A stretch of 64,000 bases of DNA from assembly GCA_964615145.1 (NCBI GenBank), contig CAZTOP010000012.1:1-64000 (forward strand). The letters are read 5' to 3'. The notes under the pieces were generated by a model. The model made no database searches, was not told the DNA's origin, and saw only the letters and a program-made list of their open reading frames with translations. The translations under genes and the position numbers were made by a program. The stretch comes from CAIVPM01 sp964615145. Its GTDB lineage: Bacteria > Bacteroidota > Bacteroidia > Chitinophagales > Chitinophagaceae. Position 1 is the stretch's first letter; each line of letters begins with the position of its first letter. This document shows positions 24,995-33,793 of the stretch, piece by piece.

Positions 24995-25718
24995 TACCTG
25001 CACCACTTTGTACGCCTCCGTGAATGTGTGTTTTAAGACTTTTACCACCTGCAAGTACATCGCCTGTTGTAATCAAGTCACCAGTCATTGTTAAATTACC
25101 AGTAACAGCACCGCTTACAGATATGCCACCTGCTGCAATAGTTGGAGCTGCTACGCTTGTTGCTGCTATTACGGTTGCAGCATTTACAGCCCCTGCAATA
25201 GTTGCACTTGGTGCAGTTAAAACTCCCGATACTGACAAAGTACCAGTTACAACAACATTACCTTTCAAGTCAATGTTTGGAGCTTCTACTGTTGCTTTTG
25301 TCGAGGCTTTACCATTAACGTTTACGCCCTCACAATTCACATCTTTTAAAGACTTTACCACAACATCATCTTTGGCATCAACCGTAACTTTACCCTCTGC
25401 TTTTACTTTCAATTCTTTACTACTGCTGTCGTAAGTTAGGACTGTGCCGTCTTTAAATTTCTTTACCCACGTTGTAGCGTTTGCCTCTGTTGGTGGTGTG
25501 TCTTCATCGTTGTAAGTAGCCCCAATAATGCACCCATCTTCGCAATTTTCGTCCATCAAGCAAACTACTTGTTGCTGTACTTCGTAGGGGTGGTGGTCTT
25601 TATATGCCATTGTTCCTTGGTAGGCAATAGGAAGCCAGTCGCTAACTATATCGTTAGTTGGAAAATGCACTTTGCAATAACCTGGTCTTGCTTCACTAAT
25701 TACACCTACTTTAAACAT
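24975..25718 (-). CDS. Baseplate spike protein V (GpV family)
   Basis: 247 residues. The N-terminal OB-like domain ('VGVISEARPGYCKVHF ... SDWLPIAYQGT', 'GCIIGATYNDEDTPP') is followed by a repetitive beta-helix and ends in 'LKTHIHGGVQSGAGTTGTPI'. The HxH of 'THIHGGV' is the iron-binding apex motif of membrane-piercing spikes of P2-type phages. It lies directly downstream of gene D. Confidence 0.9.
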   Translation of the reverse strand: MFKVGVISEARPGYCKVHFPTNDIVSDWLPIAYQGTMAYKDHHPYEVQQQVVCLMDENCEDGCIIGATYNDEDTPPTEANATTWVKKFKDGTVLTYDSSSKELKVKAEGKVTVDAKDDVVVKSLKDVNCEGVNVNGKASTKATVEAPNIDLKGNVVVTGTLSVSGVLTAPSATIAGAVNAATVIAATSVAAPTIAAGGISVSGAVTGNLTMTGDLITTGDVLAGGKSLKTHIHGGVQSGAGTTGTPI

Positions 25719-26704
25719 TATGCTTTTATTCGTTTAAATTCACCACTCACATTATATCCCCCATCTGAACTTACTGTGTGGGTGCTGCTTGTTATGTGAT
25801 AGATACCACTTAGTTTGCCAATATTGGGCAACTCTATATTTACCCCTGCCATTAACAAAACATTGCCCTCGGTGCTAAAACTGCCTGTTATTTGTTGGCT
25901 ATTGGCTTTGTACAATTTAACCTCTGTTTGTCTTTGTGCTTGGGTTTTATTCTCAACCCTGCTGTAATGGTTCAAATCATCTACACCAGTATCGTATTTG
26001 TCTTCTTTGGTAGTAAAATCAACTACCTTTTTACTTCGTGTATGGAAGTGAACGTGTTTACTATTTTTGTAAGTGCCGTCTAGTTTATCACTAATATTCA
26101 AGCTAATAAAGTCGGTTAATTGCATAGTGGCAATTGCTTTACTTTTCTCAACTTGCATCATATCAACAAACACCAACTTATCACTTTTAACACTCATTAA
26201 ATAGCCATATTTATAAGCTAAATCTCTAAGAAAATGTAGGTCAGTTTTTTCGTGTTGGCTTACTCTATCGAATTGAATATCTTTAACCTCTCCTACAACT
26301 TTCAAATTATGTTTGGAGGCAATTTGATTAATTATTTGTCTAAGACTTTTGCTTTCGTGTGCAAAGTTGTTTTTAGTTCTTAGCTTAACGTTTATCCCTG
26401 CTGCAATGCCTTTTAAACTAAACGTGTTACCAGTACCAAAGTTAAAAGTTGGTTGGTCTATTCTAAAGCTGCCACAGTCAAGTAAACTATCACCAACAAT
26501 GATTTTTGCACTAATCAAATCGTTCTTTGTTGGATACCATTCATTCAACCAACGACCGTCTTTATTTTCAAGATTTATCTCTATTTCATCACTTGCATTC
26601 TCGGTCTTATCTGTATAGCTTAAGCCAATACAGAAAGGTGTAATGTCATTAGTAATATTTTTACTATTATAGAAGATTTGATATGTCGCTTTTACTGCTT
26701 CCAA
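25718..26704 (-). CDS. Baseplate hub / tail protein D (GpD, late control family)
   Basis: 328 residues, in the range for GpD/Mu gp45-like hubs. N-terminal 'ISLSYTDKTENASDEIEINLENKDGRWLNEWYP' and mid-protein 'LRQIINQIASKHNLKVVGEVKDIQFDRVSQHEKTDLHFLRDLAYKYGYLMSV' are characteristic. It links the tube tip to spike V. It overlaps gene X by 13 bp. Confidence 0.88.
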   Translation of the reverse strand: MEAVKATYQIFYNSKNITNDITPFCIGLSYTDKTENASDEIEINLENKDGRWLNEWYPTKNDLISAKIIVGDSLLDCGSFRIDQPTFNFGTGNTFSLKGIAAGINVKLRTKNNFAHESKSLRQIINQIASKHNLKVVGEVKDIQFDRVSQHEKTDLHFLRDLAYKYGYLMSVKSDKLVFVDMMQVEKSKAIATMQLTDFISLNISDKLDGTYKNSKHVHFHTRSKKVVDFTTKEDKYDTGVDDLNHYSRVENKTQAQRQTEVKLYKANSQQITGSFSTEGNVLLMAGVNIELPNIGKLSGIYHITSSTHTVSSDGGYNVSGEFKRIKA

Positions 26705-26910
26705 GGTGGCAATGTTTCAGTATTCGTTAAGGTTACAACTTGTTCAAGTATTGGCACGGTTAAAACCAGACTAGCGGGTAAAATATCGTACATTGGTAGA
26801 TCTGGATTAGCTTCAATTAACAAACCCATATAATTAGGAGAACCATAGCAAATAACGCTTATACTATCCCATCTATCTTGTTCTTTTGTTATGTAGGTTG
26901 TATTTGCCAT
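26692..26910 (-). CDS. Phage tail protein X (LysM-like)
   Basis: 72 residues. 'YITKEQDRWDSISVICYGSPNYMGLLIEANPDL' and 'LPASLVLTVP' match the tail X family, a LysM-like fold that caps or stabilises the hub. Ends overlap with genes U and D. Confidence 0.88.
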   Translation of the reverse strand: MANTTYITKEQDRWDSISVICYGSPNYMGLLIEANPDLPMYDILPASLVLTVPILEQVVTLTNTETLPPWKQ

Positions 26911-27764
26911 TATCCTTTTCTTACGATTGTTGAGTTTACAATATCCTTAGTTTGCCCCTGCAAAACCCCTAAACTTGTAAACACATTGTTTGTTAAAACA
27001 CTAAAATTGCCGTTGCTGTTTACCACACCATTGTATAAAGTTTGGAGGGTTTGTTGAACTGCTGTTGCATTATCAATTATAGCTTTTGCATTTTTGATAG
27101 TAGCTTGTATTTTCTGTGTTTCATTTTTAACAGTAGTCATTTGTTTGTTAAAATCGTCCGTAGCTTTTAACACTTTCTTTCTAGCCCTTTCAACCTTTTC
27201 TTGCAAGCTGCTTGAAAGATTTTTTTGTTGGGTGCTAATAGTATTCATACTAGCCAAACTCTTTTGCATACTATTAGTGATATTCAGCATTGAGTTTGGA
27301 ACGTTTTTAACAATTCTATTAATTGCTTGAATGTTACCAACTGCCTTTGCAGCACTAACAGTTTGCCCTTGCAATTGCTTGATTAAATCGGCTTCTTGAT
27401 ACTGCTTTAGGTTAAGTGATACATTGGCTTCTATGAAAGTACCATCTGCTAATTGGTTTGTTATAGATGAATCCATTGAGGTAATAACGTAGTACCCCTC
27501 CTTTTTACCATTACCCCAAATCAAAGGCAATACTCTAGCTTTTTTTCTTGCTGTTCTTAGTGCTGCAATGCTATCTTCAACATTCGTAAATTCACTTTTC
27601 AAGTAAATAGAAATACTTAACTCTGGTGCTTTCTGACTTGCAGCTTGCAGCGTTGGTAAACTCTGCATTTTGGCAAATTCAGCATACACCGTTTCTTCCT
27701 TAATGGATAAACTTGTAAACCCCTCTAAGGTTGTAAAAATTATATTTCCTAAACTTGCGTACAT
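26910..27764 (-). CDS. Tail protein U (GpU family) with coiled-coil extension
   Basis: 284 residues. The first 130 follow the P2 GpU pattern ('LGNIIFTTLEGFTSLSIKEETVYAEF', 'ELSISIYLKSEFTNVEDSIAALRTARKKARVLPLIWGNG ... GYYVITSMD'). The rest is alpha-helical and Gln/Asn-rich and absent from P2 GpU. Between the tape measure gene and gene X, as in P2-like phages. Confidence 0.85.
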   Translation of the reverse strand: MYASLGNIIFTTLEGFTSLSIKEETVYAEFAKMQSLPTLQAASQKAPELSISIYLKSEFTNVEDSIAALRTARKKARVLPLIWGNGKKEGYYVITSMDSSITNQLADGTFIEANVSLNLKQYQEADLIKQLQGQTVSAAKAVGNIQAINRIVKNVPNSMLNITNSMQKSLASMNTISTQQKNLSSSLQEKVERARKKVLKATDDFNKQMTTVKNETQKIQATIKNAKAIIDNATAVQQTLQTLYNGVVNSNGNFSVLTNNVFTSLGVLQGQTKDIVNSTIVRKG

Positions 27765-29890
27765 TAAAAATTAGTTCTTTGTTTATTGCCCATCATATCT
27801 TTATACCATTTATCTAATTGCACTTTCATTGAATTAGAAATCATATTTGCATCTTGTTGAGTTGCTCCGCCGTAAAGTGTGATAGTTGGAGAAAAAACCA
27901 TACCTCCTTTATTACCTCCTCCGATACCTGCTAATTGTGGTTGTCTGCCATTAAAGCTAGTTTGTAAAGCGTTATTTAGGGCATTCATCATAGGCTTTGC
28001 GTTTATGGATGCTGCGATAGTTTCCATTAACTTCACTTTGTGTATGTCCTTTAACGCTCCCTCTTTTGCAGGTGAAAACGGGAAAAAATCACGTATTTTT
28101 TTAGCTACTCCTTTTACCTTATCTGTTAGAGCTGTAATCTTTGAAGTAATGCCGTTGATAATGGAAGTAATGATATTAGCCCCTGCTTGATAAAACTGTT
28201 TACCAAAGTTCAAAACCCATTTAAACATACCAGAAAATATAGCTTTTACTTTCTCCCATAAGTTACTAAAAAACTGTGAAATTTTATCCCAATGTTTTAT
28301 GATTAATCCGTGAGGCGTGTAGTTAAGAAACATATTTTTAATCCACTCCCACGTAGCTTTAAACATCGCTTTAATCCTATCCCACAATCCTAAAAAGAAC
28401 GCTTTTATTTTATCCCAATGTTTAATAACAAGCCCGTAAGGAGTGTAGTTTAGGAACATATTTTTAATCCAATCCCACACGGCAAAAAATATCTTTTTAA
28501 TCTTATCCCATAGGTTTGTAAACCACACTTTAATCTTATCCCAATTAGCATAAATCAATGATATTGCTAATATTGCTACTGTTGCAATCAGTATAAAAGG
28601 GTTTGCTTGCATTGTGATATTTAACAATATAAAAGCTGTTCTAATTGCTTGTATCATTTTAACAGCTCCCATTAATGTTACGAATATTCCCACTAAACTT
28701 GTAGCCAACATTAAGAATTTAGCCATACCAGGATTAGCTTTTAGGAACTCTTGAATTTTACCCGCAATGTCTCCAATCATTGTTATCAATGGTGCTAGTA
28801 TTGGCTGCAATCCTTTACCCAAAGCAGCAAGCATATTTTCAATAGTACCAGTGGTGCTTTCCCATAGTGCTTTTAACGTTAATAGTTTTACATTTACTTT
28901 ATCCGTTAAAGTGGCTTTGTTATTCATTTCCTTTGATAGCTTCATATATCCCGCCAAGCCCTCATTCACCATTGTTTTAGCTACTTGTGCATCTTGCCCA
29001 CTTCCAAACAAAGTAGATAAAATTGCATCTTTATTCTTCGCTCCTTTTAGCTTCTCAAATTGAGCCATCATATTCTCAATTCCCAAAAACTTATTGCCTT
29101 TAAAAAACTGTAAATTGATGCCCATTGCTTTTGCAGCAGCATTGGCTTTTTCAAACTTCTTGCTATCTTGTAATGATGAAATAATAGAGTTAAAAGCAGT
29201 ACCCCCAATTTCACCCCCTGCACCATTTCTAGCAAACAAACCAAATAAAACACTCATTTTATTTGCACTATCCAAACCCTGCAATCCTAAACTTTTTAAA
29301 GTACCCGTACTACGCATAAAAGCATAACGCATTTCCTCAATCTTCAAGCCCATACCATTTGCTTTTGATATGGTGTCCATATACTTCAACATATCTTTAT
29401 CCGCAACCCCAGTAGCCTGTTGCATACGTGCGGCAAATTCTCCTGCTTCTGCATAGCCCATTTTCAAGTCCACAGCTACATAAGCCGCAGCTTTGCCCAA
29501 CCCTGCTAATATGTTTTCGGTTTTAATACCGTTGTTCATCATTGTTTTGAACATATCGTTAAAATCCGCAGTAGTACCAGGCAATTTGTTTCCTAATGTT
29601 TCTGCTAAACCTGCGATACGTTCAAAATTCTTATCAATAGCTCCAGAGGCATCCATCATTGAAGCCTTTAAGTCTGTCTGGCTTTCTTCTAATGTAGAAT
29701 AGGCTTTTATTGCAGGAGCGATAGAACTAGCAATAGCGTACCCTGTACCCATCAAAGCAGTTGCTTCAACACTTTTTTTCATAAATGTTTTTTTCAAGGC
29801 TTCGGTGCTGCTATTTACTCTGTCCATAACAGAACTAGCATTATCAATGCCTTGTAAAATCAACCTTATTCTTACCATTCTATCACTCAT
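27764..29890 (-). CDS. Tail tape measure protein
   Basis: 708 residues. N-terminal part has TP901-like features ('LAETLGNKLPGTTADFNDMFKTMMNNGIKTENILAGLGKAAAYVAVDLKMGYAEAGEFA'); central hydrophobic segments ('FLMLATSLVGIFVTLMGAVKMI', 'FILIATVAILAISLIYANW') fit a protein injected into the inner membrane. Residues about 460-570 hold three Trp-rich amphipathic repeats ('WDKIK..F..LWDKIK', 'WIKNMFLNYTPYGLVIKHWDKI', 'WIKNMFLNYTPHGLIIKHWDKI'). Its length sets tail length, roughly 1.5 angstrom per residue. Confidence 0.92.
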   Translation of the reverse strand: MSDRMVRIRLILQGIDNASSVMDRVNSSTEALKKTFMKKSVEATALMGTGYAIASSIAPAIKAYSTLEESQTDLKASMMDASGAIDKNFERIAGLAETLGNKLPGTTADFNDMFKTMMNNGIKTENILAGLGKAAAYVAVDLKMGYAEAGEFAARMQQATGVADKDMLKYMDTISKANGMGLKIEEMRYAFMRSTGTLKSLGLQGLDSANKMSVLFGLFARNGAGGEIGGTAFNSIISSLQDSKKFEKANAAAKAMGINLQFFKGNKFLGIENMMAQFEKLKGAKNKDAILSTLFGSGQDAQVAKTMVNEGLAGYMKLSKEMNNKATLTDKVNVKLLTLKALWESTTGTIENMLAALGKGLQPILAPLITMIGDIAGKIQEFLKANPGMAKFLMLATSLVGIFVTLMGAVKMIQAIRTAFILLNITMQANPFILIATVAILAISLIYANWDKIKVWFTNLWDKIKKIFFAVWDWIKNMFLNYTPYGLVIKHWDKIKAFFLGLWDRIKAMFKATWEWIKNMFLNYTPHGLIIKHWDKISQFFSNLWEKVKAIFSGMFKWVLNFGKQFYQAGANIITSIINGITSKITALTDKVKGVAKKIRDFFPFSPAKEGALKDIHKVKLMETIAASINAKPMMNALNNALQTSFNGRQPQLAGIGGGNKGGMVFSPTITLYGGATQQDANMISNSMKVQLDKWYKDMMGNKQRTNF

Positions 29891-29904
29891 ACCTAAAAAT
29901 TAAA

Positions 29905-29930
29905 AGCCACTACGTTTTAAAGTAGTGGCT
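29905..29930 (-). terminator. Hairpin between the chaperone frameshift region and the tape measure gene
   Basis: AGCCACTAC/GTAGTGGCT (29905-29913 with 29922-29930) is followed on the minus strand by a T-rich tract and then by the tape measure start at 29890. It could work as an attenuator that lowers tape measure expression. Confidence 0.6.
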
Positions 29931-29939
29931 CTGTTTATT

Positions 29940-30460
29940 CTAATCAACTTTATTAAGCCTGTTGTGTACTGCCACCGCAGCACTATGCCACCTATGTAAT
30001 TTCCTTGATGTAGTTGTTGGTATTATTGCTTCTGGAAAAACTCCGTAAAAATGACAAGCGAACGCTACATCTTCGTCCGTTACATAAAATTTAGGGTTGC
30101 ATTTGCTACACTTAATTTGGTGTAATCGCTTGCGTGCATCTCTGGAATATCCTCTGGCATAATCCCTATTTCAGCTAAGTTACTTGCCTTGAACATCGTG
30201 TATTGCATATACTTGTTTTGACGCTCTTCGCCTTTTTCGTCTTTAAGCATTTTGTTAATAGCCTCTGTATCTTTTGCTTTCAACTCTCTTACGCTAATTT
30301 CTTTGCCTTTGTGCTTACCTTTTTTCAAAGTAAATTTCTTTACTAAATTTCCGTTTTCGTATTCTTTAGTAAGTATCTCAAATGCAGCTTCTCCCTCGTC
30401 TTCATAAAACCATCCATCTGCATCTGGAGTGGTTGGGTAAATGATTACATTCTCTTCCAT
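29940..30460 (-). CDS. Frameshifted tail assembly chaperone (GT-like fusion product)
   Basis: After residue 125 of the chaperone a -1 slip on A-AAT-TTT (30092-30086) moves ribosomes into a frame that adds 48 residues ('YVTDEDVAFACHFYGVFPE ... HRWHSAAVAVHNRLNKVD') before the TAG at 29940, giving 173 residues. The downstream frame has no start of its own, is well-formed protein, and ends just before the tape measure gene. This matches the G/GT arrangement of lambda and the comparable Mu genes, where the extended form binds the tape measure during tail assembly. Confidence 0.75.
30080..30460 (-). CDS. Tail assembly chaperone, unshifted product (gp41/G-like)
   Basis: 126 residues, acidic N-terminus, then 'FEILTKEYENGNLVKKFTLKKGKHKGKEISVRELKAKDTEAINKMLKDE', the pattern of Mu-type tail assembly chaperones. 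It lies between the tube and tape measure genes as expected. The last codons read CTA AAT TTT ATG TAA, placing the slippery site two codons before the stop. Confidence 0.85.
   Translation of the reverse strand: MEENVIIYPTTPDADGWFYEDEGEAAFEILTKEYENGNLVKKFTLKKGKHKGKEISVRELKAKDTEAINKMLKDEKGEERQNKYMQYTMFKASNLAEIGIMPEDIPEMHASDYTKLSVANATLNFM
30086..30092 (-). promoter_or_regulatory. -1 ribosomal slippery heptamer A-AAT-TTT
   Basis: The heptamer has the X-XXY-YYZ form (X=A, Y=T, Z=T) in register with the chaperone frame, immediately before ATG TAA. I did not identify a specific downstream pseudoknot. Confidence 0.75.
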
Positions 30461-30482
30461 AAGTTTCAGTTAGTTTTATTGG

Positions 30483-31001
30483 TTAGTTAATGCCTAAATT
30501 GGCTCTGTAAGCTGCCATCATATCTACTCCATCAACAATGTAGATACTAGCTTCTAAGTCAATCTCAACAATAGTTACTCCGTCAATTTCAAGTTTGTAC
30601 TGTTCAACTGTAAAATCGCTATCAGTTTCTAAATTGTCGTTTTGTTTGAAAGTGCCAGAGGGTGCATTTTTACAACGACCTCTAAAGTAAACCACTACTG
30701 GTTTTTGAACACTCAAACCACTATTGTCAAATGTTTCTAAGCTACTGCGAACTTGTACGTTTACGGTATCCAAAACATTTGATAAGATTTTCATCACATC
30801 CGGATACCAGGCGTTCCATTTTATTTTGGCTTCCATTTTTTCAAACCCACTAGGATACTCCATTTCTCCAAGCATACCTAGAGCTTTGTAAGCTGTTTGC
30901 TTTGCTTTAATTTGAGGTAATGTCACTTCTTCGGCTTTGCCAAAAGCACTAGAACCATTAAGGTAAACATTCGCATTCGTAAGCCTGTTTATTTCTGCCA
31001 T
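30483..31001 (-). CDS. Major tail tube protein
   Basis: 172 residues. 'INRLTNANVYLNGSSAFGKAEEVTLPQIKAKQTAYKALGMLGEMEYPSGFEKMEAKIKWN' follows the P2 FII / Mu tube pattern. It polymerises into the inner tube through which DNA passes. Directly after the sheath gene with 1 bp between. Confidence 0.9.
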   Translation of the reverse strand: MAEINRLTNANVYLNGSSAFGKAEEVTLPQIKAKQTAYKALGMLGEMEYPSGFEKMEAKIKWNAWYPDVMKILSNVLDTVNVQVRSSLETFDNSGLSVQKPVVVYFRGRCKNAPSGTFKQNDNLETDSDFTVEQYKLEIDGVTIVEIDLEASIYIVDGVDMMAAYRANLGIN

Positions 31002-31002
31002 T

Positions 31003-32418
31003 TTAGTTTAATTTTGAAAGTAAGTTAATATCGATTTCTGTGTAGAACGTAATACGTTCAGCACTTACTGGAGACATATAAACACGTCTAAATTTGATTT
31101 GTCCGTTTGCTACGTCAGCAGGTGGGTTGTCTGCTTTGTTGTACTCGATACGGCTGCCTTGTAACAAAGCACCACGTTTGATAAGCGTATTAACAAAATT
31201 GTTAGCTTCTTGTCTAACATTATCAATCCAAGCCTGCGTGATAGGTTGCCCTAATCTTGCTGCTGCATACTGTTCTAAACTTTCGGCAACAATATCATCA
31301 GTCATTAAGAAACTATCGAAAGTTCTTGGAGTACTTACACTTGGAAAAGATGCGTTGCGTTGCCCCCAAACCTTAATGCCACTACCGAAGTTTGTAAAGT
31401 ATGTGGTAATGCCTACTTCGTTCAACGCATTTGCTTCGGTACTTGCATCGTTTACACTTGAAGTAATTACTCTTTCTACTCCAACTGCACTAAGCACTTG
31501 CTTGTTGCTAGGGCTGTACCAATAACCATTATCTAAAATAGTTCTAACCCATACGCCTGTTAAAAAAGCACTCATAGGATAATCGACATTACTGTCAGTA
31601 CCTATGTTATAAAGTTTCAAGTATGGATAACACAACTTGGTTCTTTCATCACTTGTATTAAATCCAATTGTGCCACTTAAGCCTCTGCCAGAAATTGCAC
31701 CGCTAGGAGTTGTGCCGTAAGGTGCATCTTGCATAAATCTTGCTCTTAATAATTGTGCCTTACTTCTTAACTCTGTAATTACTCCGCTCAAAGTGCTAAA
31801 CTCTGGTGCAATTAAGAATTTAGGATTGTAGCCAAACGTACTAAAGCACTCGCTTAATAAAGCACAACCTGTTCTTACTCCGCTAGTAACCCCTCCAACA
31901 ATTGTTGCAGCGTTGATAGTAGTTAAATCAAGTTTTTTGTAGCTAAATTTAAAGGTTGTACCCTCTGTTGCATTGGTTGTTAAAGCAACAAAATTGCCAT
32001 ACTCGTCAAGTTTGTAATCGGTGTTTAAAACCAATCCGCTTGCCGTTCCATCGTTCTTTTTTATCGTTACCGCTCCTACTGGTTGATAAGTCAATTTGAC
32101 TTTACCATTAGTAATAGCGTGAGCTTCGTCTGTTACTTGTGCCGTGTGAGTTGCACTATCAAAAACATTAATAACAATTACTGGAAACCCTCCCGCTTCT
32201 TTGCGTAAAATCTTCAAAGTTTGAGGAATGTTAAACCCTGTTTTTGCTGCACCAAATTGTGCATCGTCTTTTTCGTTCAAACACAATGTAAGGGCTTGGG
32301 CTGTTCCTTGTGGTGCAATACCAATCAAAGCAACCGCAGCAGCTTTAACCACTCTTACAGTGCTACTTGCACTATCAACATTTATAGTTTCTACGCCGTG
32401 TAAATAATTTGCTGCCAT
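31003..32418 (-). CDS. Contractile tail sheath protein
   Basis: 471 residues, as in P2 FI and Mu L. Typical parts are the N-terminal 'LHGVETINVDSASSTVRVVKAAAVALIGIAPQGT', the central 'LAPEFS..SGVITELRSKAQLLRARFMQDAPYG' and the C-terminal 'FLMTDDIVAESLEQYAAARLGQPITQAWIDNVRQEANNFVNTLIKRGALLQG'. Its presence defines the phage as a myovirus. Confidence 0.95.
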   Translation of the reverse strand: MAANYLHGVETINVDSASSTVRVVKAAAVALIGIAPQGTAQALTLCLNEKDDAQFGAAKTGFNIPQTLKILRKEAGGFPVIVINVFDSATHTAQVTDEAHAITNGKVKLTYQPVGAVTIKKNDGTASGLVLNTDYKLDEYGNFVALTTNATEGTTFKFSYKKLDLTTINAATIVGGVTSGVRTGCALLSECFSTFGYNPKFLIAPEFSTLSGVITELRSKAQLLRARFMQDAPYGTTPSGAISGRGLSGTIGFNTSDERTKLCYPYLKLYNIGTDSNVDYPMSAFLTGVWVRTILDNGYWYSPSNKQVLSAVGVERVITSSVNDASTEANALNEVGITTYFTNFGSGIKVWGQRNASFPSVSTPRTFDSFLMTDDIVAESLEQYAAARLGQPITQAWIDNVRQEANNFVNTLIKRGALLQGSRIEYNKADNPPADVANGQIKFRRVYMSPVSAERITFYTEIDINLLSKLN

Positions 32419-32421
32419 TGT

Positions 32422-32583
32422 TTATGCTTTAACTGGTTTTGTGTTAATTTCAACTAACAATCCTTTTGTAATAAGGACTTGTACAGTTTCGTCTTTAGGG
32501 TCTAAATCAACTGTATCTTTAAAGCCCACAAGTTTGTCTTGTATGTTTAAAGTTGTTGTTCCTAAGTATTCAAATTTTTTCAT
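32422..32583 (-). CDS. Small tail protein, Mu gp38-like (DUF2635-like)
   Basis: 53 residues, too short for most length filters: begins MKKFEYLGTTTLNIQDKLVG and ends NTKPVKA. Its ATG overlaps the stop of the gp37-like gene (TAATG) and it ends 4 bp before the sheath start, so it is packed like a real gene. In Mu a gene of the same size (gp38) has this place. The phrase 'LVEINTKPVKA' resembles the 'G..V..T.YW.R' end of DUF2635 only loosely. Confidence 0.75.
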   Translation of the reverse strand: MKKFEYLGTTTLNIQDKLVGFKDTVDLDPKDETVQVLITKGLLVEINTKPVKA

Positions 32584-33053
32584 TATACTATTCCGATTGT
32601 TGGTATTCCTGTAAATAATATTTCTTCTCCAGAGCCTTGTGATTGCACAACTTTTGTTTCAGTAGTCATAGTAACCATATAAATCCAATAATCATTTTCA
32701 AAGCCTACAAACTTTAATCCTGTCTTATAAACTAAAGGCTTAAACTCTCCAAACTTTACACCTAATAAATGGGTATCTAATAACCCCATCATTGAGTAAA
32801 TGCCTTTTGCATCGTATAGCCATTTACTTCTCAATTCAATTGCCAATCCAACTTTAATATCGTGACTTACCGAAGCAACATCTTTCAAGTAATTAATTTC
32901 TTCGTCATCGTGGGCAAGGGTCATTCTGCCTTTGTTAACTGGAAAATCAACGCTTTTACTGCTCTCTGGTAGTCTAATAAATTCTACATCATTTGCATTT
33001 AACTTAGTAAGCATATAAGCCACCACACTATCAATCAATTGTTGCCTATCCAT
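32583..33053 (-). CDS. Tail completion protein, gp37-like
   Basis: 156 residues. Position between the head-tail joining gene and gp38-like/sheath genes, and the pattern 'LIDSVVAYMLTKLNAN ... GRMTLAHDDEEINYLKDVASVSHDIKVGLAIELRSKW', fit the Mu gp37 / DUF1834 tail terminator group. Confidence 0.75.
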   Translation of the reverse strand: MDRQQLIDSVVAYMLTKLNANDVEFIRLPESSKSVDFPVNKGRMTLAHDDEEINYLKDVASVSHDIKVGLAIELRSKWLYDAKGIYSMMGLLDTHLLGVKFGEFKPLVYKTGLKFVGFENDYWIYMVTMTTETKVVQSQGSGEEILFTGIPTIGIV

Positions 33054-33391
33054 TACGCTTGTGGTTGAAGTTTTGCTACTATTGTTTTTCCATCAAATTT
33101 TGTATTGACATCCAACACATCAAAACTTTGATTGTTGATTGTAACTACTGCTACTTCTTTATTATCTATTGCTTCTTTCAAACCCTCAAAAAAACCTTTT
33201 CGATATTCCATGTAAGGCACTTGTGGTTCAAAGTCAACATTGCTAAAGTTTTGCTTGTCGTCTGGATTAAAATAAAGAACTTTTGCAGTTTGTAAATCTC
33301 CTGTTGAGGGCTGCCACGTTGCAACATACCCCATAGTATTTGCTACTACGTCAAAGGCTTGTTCTTGTAACGTGTCGAATATGTTACTCAC
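33053..33391 (-). CDS. Head-tail joining protein
   Basis: 112 residues. 'IFDTLQEQAFDVVANTMGYVATWQPSTGDLQTAKVLYFNPDD' fits the lambda FII / Gifsy-2 ATP-binding sugar transporter-like connector group. Ends overlap those of its neighbours. Family assignment is moderate and rests partly on order. Confidence 0.7.
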   Translation of the reverse strand: MSNIFDTLQEQAFDVVANTMGYVATWQPSTGDLQTAKVLYFNPDDKQNFSNVDFEPQVPYMEYRKGFFEGLKEAIDNKEVAVVTINNQSFDVLDVNTKFDGKTIVAKLQPQA

Positions 33392-33392
33392 C

Positions 33393-33722
33393 TTATTGCT
33401 TTAAACGTACTTGAACAGTTGTTGCAGTTGTTCCTGCTGCTGTAAAAGCATACCCAACCAAAGTATTATCCGTTGACGTTGGGGTTACAGTTCCATCCGC
33501 TGTAATAACATAAACAGCATCACCTACTGCAAATGATTTACCAGAACCAGTAACTTTAGTGAACTCATAAACCCCCTCTAACTCTACGGCTACGGTTTGT
33601 CCAATTGCTGCATCGCTAACAGCAACTCCAACAAGTCCACCTGCTACAACTATACTACCGCCTGTAATTGCAGCTGCTGCAACTAAATGTAACTTATCTC
33701 CGTTTTGAATTTTGTTTAACAT
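33393..33722 (-). CDS. Capsid decoration protein, DUF2190-like
   Basis: 109 residues of small, Gly/Ala/Val-rich beta protein ('ITGGSIVVAGGLVGVAVSDAAIGQTVAVELEGVYEFTK', 'GDAVYVITADGTVTPT'). This is the usual pattern of DUF2190 cement proteins next to the major capsid gene. Confidence 0.82.
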   Translation of the reverse strand: MLNKIQNGDKLHLVAAAAITGGSIVVAGGLVGVAVSDAAIGQTVAVELEGVYEFTKVTGSGKSFAVGDAVYVITADGTVTPTSTDNTLVGYAFTAAGTTATTVQVRLKQ

Positions 33723-33742
33723 CGCTTTATTTTTTTTATTTT

Positions 33743-33770
33743 AAAGAGTGTAGTGTTTGCTACACTCTTT
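33743..33770 (-). terminator. Hairpin after the capsid gene
   Basis: AAAGAGTGTAG (33743-33753) pairs with 33760-33770 around a 6-base loop; the minus-strand sequence after it is A/T-rich, with fewer consecutive T than a classical terminator. It probably attenuates readthrough from capsid into the decoration and tail genes. Confidence 0.6.
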
Positions 33771-33793
33771 ATTGTTATTTAATTTATTAAGAA

